A stretch of DNA of 47,873 nt. Source: Magnetococcales bacterium (GTDB lineage: Bacteria > Pseudomonadota > Magnetococcia > Magnetococcales > JADFWT01). The stretch's first letter is position 1. Each line of letters begins with the position of its first letter. The stretch lies in NCBI GenBank assembly GCA_015233785.1, contig JADFWT010000009.1, positions 1-47,873 on the forward strand, given 5' to 3'. Below, in pieces: positions 45,301-47,873 of this stretch. The notes below the pieces were generated by a model, which saw nothing but the letters and a program-made list of their open reading frames with translations, was not told where the DNA came from and ran no database searches. A program made the position numbers and the translations under genes.

Positions 45301-46780
45301 GCCGCAGAACTTTATGATTTTGCGTGTGAGCGTCACCGACACCGGTATTGGTATTCCCGAGGAGAAGCGAGCTTCCATATTCGACAGCTTCAGCCAGGCG
45401 GATAGCTCCACGACCCGTAAGTTTGGCGGTACCGGGCTGGGTTTGGCCATCTCCCGGCAGTTGGTGGCGTTGATGGGGGGGCGCATGTGGGTGGAGTCCG
45501 GGTCGTCCGGGAAGGGTAGCGTTTTTCACTTCAGTGCTCTGTTGGAAGTGAAGAGCTGCCTTGAAAACCGCATGATATTTACCCAGTACACCGACTACCG
45601 GGATCGTCGTTTTCTTCTGGTGGAGGAGAATCATACGGCGCGTGGCCTGTTGTCGCATCTGCTGCAACTGTGCGGTGCCGAGGTGGAGACATTCTCCAGT
45701 GGACGTGCGGTGGCCGAACGTCTGGAGCGGGATATTGAAGCCCGATGGGATGCATCATTGATCAGCGTGCAGGTGAGTGATTTTCAAAGCTCGGGCATGG
45801 GAGATCTATTGCTGGATGTGCCCCAGCACTTTGGTCGCACGATTTTGGCGTTGCCCACCGGCTATCGTCTCCAGGAGCATCCTCGGGGGCATGAGCTTGG
45901 GAGCTGTTTGCGGTTGATGAAACCCCTGCGCCGCTATGTCTTGATTCATGCACTCAACAGCGCGCTGGGCCATGATGTTTCGGCGATTGCGGAAGATGGC
46001 CGGGTGAAGTGCGCCAAGAAACTTCGTCGGATGGATCCGCTCAATATTCTGCTGGTGGATGCAGAACGCAACAGCCGCAAGGCCGCCATGCGGGCACTGG
46101 TTTTGGACCAGCATCGTGTTGAGACGGCGGTGACCGGTCCCGATGCGTTGAAGGCGGCTGCCCGCTATCGGCCAGATCTGATCCTGACCGGGATTCAGTT
46201 GCCGGAAATCGATGGGTTAACAGTAGCTTCTCGCATCCGTTCCGGGGCTGTGTCCGGGGTGGATCCTGCCACGCCGATCATCGCTGTTACAGCGCATGTC
46301 GGTATGGAGGCCGCCGCTCAGGAGGTGGAGATGAACGCTTTTTTGGCCAAGCCCTACAAGGTGGATGACCTTTTGGATCTGGTATCCCAGGTGATGTTGC
46401 AGGTCAAGCAGAGCCAGCGGATGGCCAAGCTCGCCCAGGCGCGCAAGCGGATCCAGAGTGTACCGTTCACCCCGCCGCTGGGGGAAGAGCAGCCGATGAT
46501 GTTTGAGGCCCGGCGCCGTTTTCTGGAGACCCATCAAGCGTCATTATTCCGTCTGGAGAGCGCGTTGGAGGGGGAGGATCTCAAGCGGGTAGAGTCTCAT
46601 GCCACCTGGATCAGGGAGCATGCCCAACAGATTGGGGCTGATCGGGTGAATAAGGCATCGTTTGGTCTGGTGATGTCGGCCCGGCGTGGTGATTTGGATA
46701 AGGCGCGGGAAAACCTTGCCGAACTGCAAACACAACTGCAACATGTGGTGGATTTAGTGTCGGCCCATCAAGGCGTGTGA
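42335..46780 (+). CDS. Large hybrid sensor histidine kinase with two kinase modules
   Basis: A 1,481-residue multi-domain signalling protein. In order: membrane helix (7-27), periplasmic sensor, membrane helix (190-212), HAMP, a first HisKA with His291 (NITHEYKTPLNGILG), HATPase with DTGIGIP and GSGLGLSI, a receiver with phosphoacceptor Asp620 (LILLDLMMPKLSG), a PAS domain (about 705-820), a second HisKA with His841 (SMSHEIRSPMSAVIG), a second HATPase (TDTGIGIPEEKR, GGTGLGLAI), a receiver-like segment lacking the acidic pair, and a last receiver in which the acceptor is Gly1286 (LILTGIQLPEIDG). A helical, Hpt-like C-terminus (about 1400-1481) follows. The GTG start has GGGGG upstream. It probably relays phosphate to the response regulator next door. 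Confidence 0.93.
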   Translation: MKLQTHYTLIILSLILAAVITLSAASLNRFNSSMAQVTEASAQLVEPALMQQTEERGRIMTRFLSENLSNPLYESNMEGIHDLLKAALQQNDVKHAVVFDSNGMILHDGHENIPSFGEMVEPQDLQAVKKVQGASLHRDGEELHVMAPIRLGEQMLGGVQISLSLAFLERESNAMRQRIEAMGEKSSERMVTVLVLIASLLALFGVGMAIWAARSLSRPIQHLTDHAKAMGRQDLSSPIVLKRRDELGDLAAALERMRGNLTASYDEIKRQNKELLELDGMKDDFLANITHEYKTPLNGILGLGVALREGSYGVLEGAVLKPVGQMVDSAERLLKLTHQILDFSKRADQQSPLALEEVALRGYLTRLMGRFEHQLQQQGVEGLIEADEGLSIWSEPDTLDNIFMNLLSNASKFTQYGHVRVVAEALDGPALAISVQDTGIGIPKAFQSKVFERFQQGFDSDSRGYEGSGLGLSILTKALERLGGAIQLKSRPGCGTVFTVLLPYRVDFNRDQLLALWQRHLQDEEPDYLRLELPDVQIDTLPETPFEGGEGACDQERALRPAQPLIDAMVANVLVVDDDAINREVVDANIRHEFNVLQADDGFQCLEMLERLEVDLILLDLMMPKLSGFEVLERMRQMDRMRRLPVIVLSAKNQLSSITRAFHLGSVDYITKPFQREELLARIRTHVQLRQVNRALNREKALIRNIIDSAHDFIISSDEHRVVQEFNPAAERGFGYRRDEIIGQTVLNLYAEHSDEQRVQQALLSEGVFTGEVTNRRKDGTTFPALLSAALLKDRHGRVMGAVGSGKDITEYKKMERVERERAIAVEASKAKSAFLASMSHEIRSPMSAVIGMTDLVLQTDLNDEQRQYLSIVLQSSESLLSLLNSILDFSKIEAKRLDLEVTDFDPLEVIERACETMSVPAHKKSLELLVDVAPEVPSVLMGDPTRLRQIIVNLVGNAVKFTQQGEVVVRAWMTDRDVDPTSGNPIVPPQNFMILRVSVTDTGIGIPEEKRASIFDSFSQADSSTTRKFGGTGLGLAISRQLVALMGGRMWVESGSSGKGSVFHFSALLEVKSCLENRMIFTQYTDYRDRRFLLVEENHTARGLLSHLLQLCGAEVETFSSGRAVAERLERDIEARWDASLISVQVSDFQSSGMGDLLLDVPQHFGRTILALPTGYRLQEHPRGHELGSCLRLMKPLRRYVLIHALNSALGHDVSAIAEDGRVKCAKKLRRMDPLNILLVDAERNSRKAAMRALVLDQHRVETAVTGPDALKAAARYRPDLILTGIQLPEIDGLTVASRIRSGAVSGVDPATPIIAVTAHVGMEAAAQEVEMNAFLAKPYKVDDLLDLVSQVMLQVKQSQRMAKLAQARKRIQSVPFTPPLGEEQPMMFEARRRFLETHQASLFRLESALEGEDLKRVESHATWIREHAQQIGADRVNKASFGLVMSARRGDLDKARENLAELQTQLQHVVDLVSAHQGV

Positions 46781-46827
46781 TCAGGATCGTGGATACATCG
46801 TTTTTACGGTGTATGTTGGAGGCCAGT

Positions 46828-47226
46828 ATGAAAATTCTCATTGCAGATGATGAGGCGCACAATCGGGTTCTATTGCAGGGTGTGTTGGAACCCTACGGCG
46901 CGTGCGACCAAGCGGTGAATGGTCGTGAAGCGGTGGATGCCGTGAGGTTTGCATTGGAGGATGGTACCCCCTACGACCTGATCTGTTTGGATATCATGAT
47001 GCCGGAGCTGGATGGCCAGGATGCCCTGGCGGAGATCCGTGAGATGGAGCGTGAGCATGGTTTGGGAGGGGCACACCAGACGCCGATTTTTATGATCAGT
47101 GCCTTAGATACGGAAGAGCAGGTTGTTCGGGCCTTCTTCCAGGGTGGCTGTACCGACTACATCACCAAGCCCGCCAGCCGTGAGAAGGTTTTGACCAAAC
47201 TGAGAGAGCATCGCGTCATTGAGTAG
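46828..47226 (+). CDS. Single-domain response regulator (CheY-like)
   Basis: A 132-residue receiver without output domain. Acidic pocket in ILIADDEAHNRVLL, phosphoacceptor Asp55 in LICLDIMMPELDGQD, Ser in FMISALDTEEQ and Lys in DYITKPASREKV are all present, so it should be phosphorylated. I chose the ATG at 46828 with GGAGG 7 bases upstream; a GTG at 46777 overlaps the kinase stop but adds sequence outside the fold. It lies 47 bases after the kinase gene and is its likely partner, acting by protein contact, perhaps on motility or on another regulator. Confidence 0.93.
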   Translation: MKILIADDEAHNRVLLQGVLEPYGACDQAVNGREAVDAVRFALEDGTPYDLICLDIMMPELDGQDALAEIREMEREHGLGGAHQTPIFMISALDTEEQVVRAFFQGGCTDYITKPASREKVLTKLREHRVIE

Positions 47227-47410
47227 TGTATGCAGGCGATTTCCCCGCTGCTCCATCAGCGGCTGCCTACTGTGTTATCGCACACAAACTGTTTCCCTGA
47301 ATACACCTTCAGCGCTCATCCTGTTTCTCTTTTGTGGGAGATGTGCTCTCCAGATGGCGGTAAAAGATTCGACCGCCATCTGGGTAGGCGCATATGCAGC
47401 GAACTACGCC

Positions 47411-47873
47411 TTAGTAGTAGCGAGGGGCGTTGTTGTTGGGGCCGTTGGGTCTGCTGTAGTTGGGGCCTAGTCCGTTGGGGCCGTAATTGGGTGCAGGTCT
47501 ATTGGGGCCATTGTAATTGGGGCCATTGTAATTGGGGCCATTGTAATTGGGGCCATTGTAATTGGGGCCTGGGCCGTTGTAGTTGGGGCCAGGTCCATTG
47601 AAATTGGGCGGTGGGCCATTGGGGCCAGGTCCATTGGGTCCATTGAAATTGGGCGGTGGGCCATTGGGGCCAGGTCCATTGGGTCCATATCCGTTGGGAC
47701 CGGGACCGTTGTTGGGACCATAAGGACCGGGACCATAAGGACCGGGACCATAAGGACCGGGACCATAGGGGCCGTTGTTGCGGTTATTGTTAAAGAACGG
47801 CACCTTCAAGGCCCTGCACGACATCAACACCAACATCAAAAGCGGGATGATCACCTCCCTGATTGGCCCTTCC
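47411..47873 (-). CDS. Asn-Gly-Pro / Tyr-Gly-Pro repeat lipoprotein, 5' end near or beyond window edge
   Basis: About 147 visible residues. A short hydrophobic lead ends in Leu-Met-Ser-Cys, a good lipobox, followed by a proline-, glycine- and asparagine-rich domain: Tyr-Gly-Pro-Gly-Pro units, then Gly-Pro-Asn-Gly-Pro-Pro-Pro-Asn-Phe-Asn units, then Asn-Tyr-Asn-Gly-Pro units, ending Arg-Tyr-Tyr. A GTG at 47854 could start it, but the frame stays open to the window edge and the signal peptide would then be very short with no basic lead, so it is probably cut. Low-complexity Gly/Pro/Asn/Tyr composition recalls surface or adhesive proteins; no family is recognised. The 184-base gap to the response regulator has no other gene. 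Confidence 0.7.
   Translation of the reverse strand, partial: EGPIREVIIPLLMLVLMSCRALKVPFFNNNRNNGPYGPGPYGPGPYGPGPYGPNNGPGPNGYGPNGPGPNGPPPNFNGPNGPGPNGPPPNFNGPGPNYNGPGPNYNGPNYNGPNYNGPNYNGPNRPAPNYGPNGLGPNYSRPNGPNNNAPRYY
47501..47560 (-). repeat. Four perfect 15-bp tandem repeats in the lipoprotein gene
   Basis: Plus-strand unit ATTGGGGCCATTGTA occurs four times in a row without change, each encoding Tyr-Asn-Gly-Pro-Asn on the minus strand. Perfect identity suggests slippage-prone DNA, keeping frame because the unit is a multiple of three. Confidence 0.95.
47595..47684 (-). repeat. Two perfect 45-bp tandem repeats in the lipoprotein gene
   Basis: Units 47595-47639 and 47640-47684 are identical and encode 15-residue Gly-Pro-Asn-Gly-Pro-Pro-Pro-Asn-Phe-Asn-type copies on the minus strand. 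Confidence 0.95.
47714..47773 (-). repeat. 15-bp tandem repeats encoding Gly-Pro-Tyr-Gly-Pro
   Basis: Unit GGGACCATAAGGACC is present three times exactly (47714-47758), followed by a diverged fourth copy. It encodes the Gly-Pro-Tyr-Gly-Pro repeats just after the lipobox region. Confidence 0.93.

Noticed and set aside
47230-47601. Plus-strand frame with Cys-Asn-Trp-Gly-His repeats
   Set aside because: It is the reverse frame of the minus-strand repeat lipoprotein gene; any 15-bp repeat gives repeats in all six frames. No ribosome site or family likeness, while the minus strand has a lipobox.
47501-47773. CRISPR array
   Set aside because: Repeats are directly adjacent without unique spacers, are multiples of three and keep an open frame, so they are coding tandem repeats.
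1-47873. tRNA, rRNA, transposase or integrase genes
   Set aside because: None noticed on reading either strand; no insertion-sequence frame or terminal repeats were recognised. A covariance-model and IS-database scan would be decisive and was not possible.

Overview
The window looks like part of the magnetosome gene island of a magnetotactic bacterium, most probably one of the marine magnetotactic cocci (Magnetococcales). The evidence is a plus-strand run encoding MamI, MamE, a very large MamJ-position protein, MamK, MamF, MamL and MamM, followed by an mms6-type locus (Mms6, an MmsF/MamF paralogue and an unidentified membrane protein). mamF lies between mamK and mamL, which as I recall is the gene order of Magnetococcus rather than of Magnetospirillum. 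A flagellin gene and abundant surface-glycan genes fit a motile, flagellin-glycosylating coccus. The genus assignment is inference; the magnetosome identity is strong.

Layout. 1-1.0 kb: the 3' end of an unidentified gene with an internal duplication. 1.26-10.73 kb: the mamI-E-(J)-K-F-L-M run, closed by a strong hairpin terminator; mamN, O, P, A, Q, B do not follow. 10.8-12.65 kb: the minus-strand mms6 / mmsF / unknown unit. 12.9-14.0 kb: a bacteriohemerythrin gene divergent from a small Mms-like membrane protein gene, with a dyad-bearing intergenic region between them. 14.4-16.8 kb: a secreted rhodanese-like protein and a membrane protein with a degenerate GGDEF domain. 16.9-17.7 kb: flagellin.

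18-28.5 kb: an OafA-type acyltransferase with an SGNH domain, a YfhO-like membrane protein, a His-rich CDF metal transporter, a formyltransferase-like protein, a polysaccharide deacetylase, a Sel1-repeat/trypsin-like protease, a SapC-family protein and an HExxH membrane protein. 28.5-30.6 kb: AT-richer FkbM methyltransferase and sulfotransferase genes. 30.8-38.6 kb: a minus-strand MSHA/type II-like unit with two tandem ExeA-type ATPases, a secretin lipoprotein and a TPR protein. 39-41 kb: gmd and fcl for GDP-L-fucose. 41.3-47.2 kb: a PhnD-like binding protein, a 1,481-codon hybrid histidine kinase and a single-domain response regulator. Right edge: a probably truncated lipoprotein made of Asn-Gly-Pro/Tyr-Gly-Pro repeats encoded by perfect 15- and 45-bp DNA repeats.

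How it fits together. MamI and MamL shape the magnetosome membrane, MamE processes proteins and may tune redox through its CXXCH motifs, and MamM (normally with MamB, not seen here) imports iron. MamK and the MamJ-like protein would build and attach the chain, while Mms6 and the MamF/MmsF proteins control crystal growth. The nearby hemerythrin, rhodanese-like and signalling genes could link oxygen/redox state to this programme, but that is inference. The right half is mainly cell-surface biogenesis and signalling.
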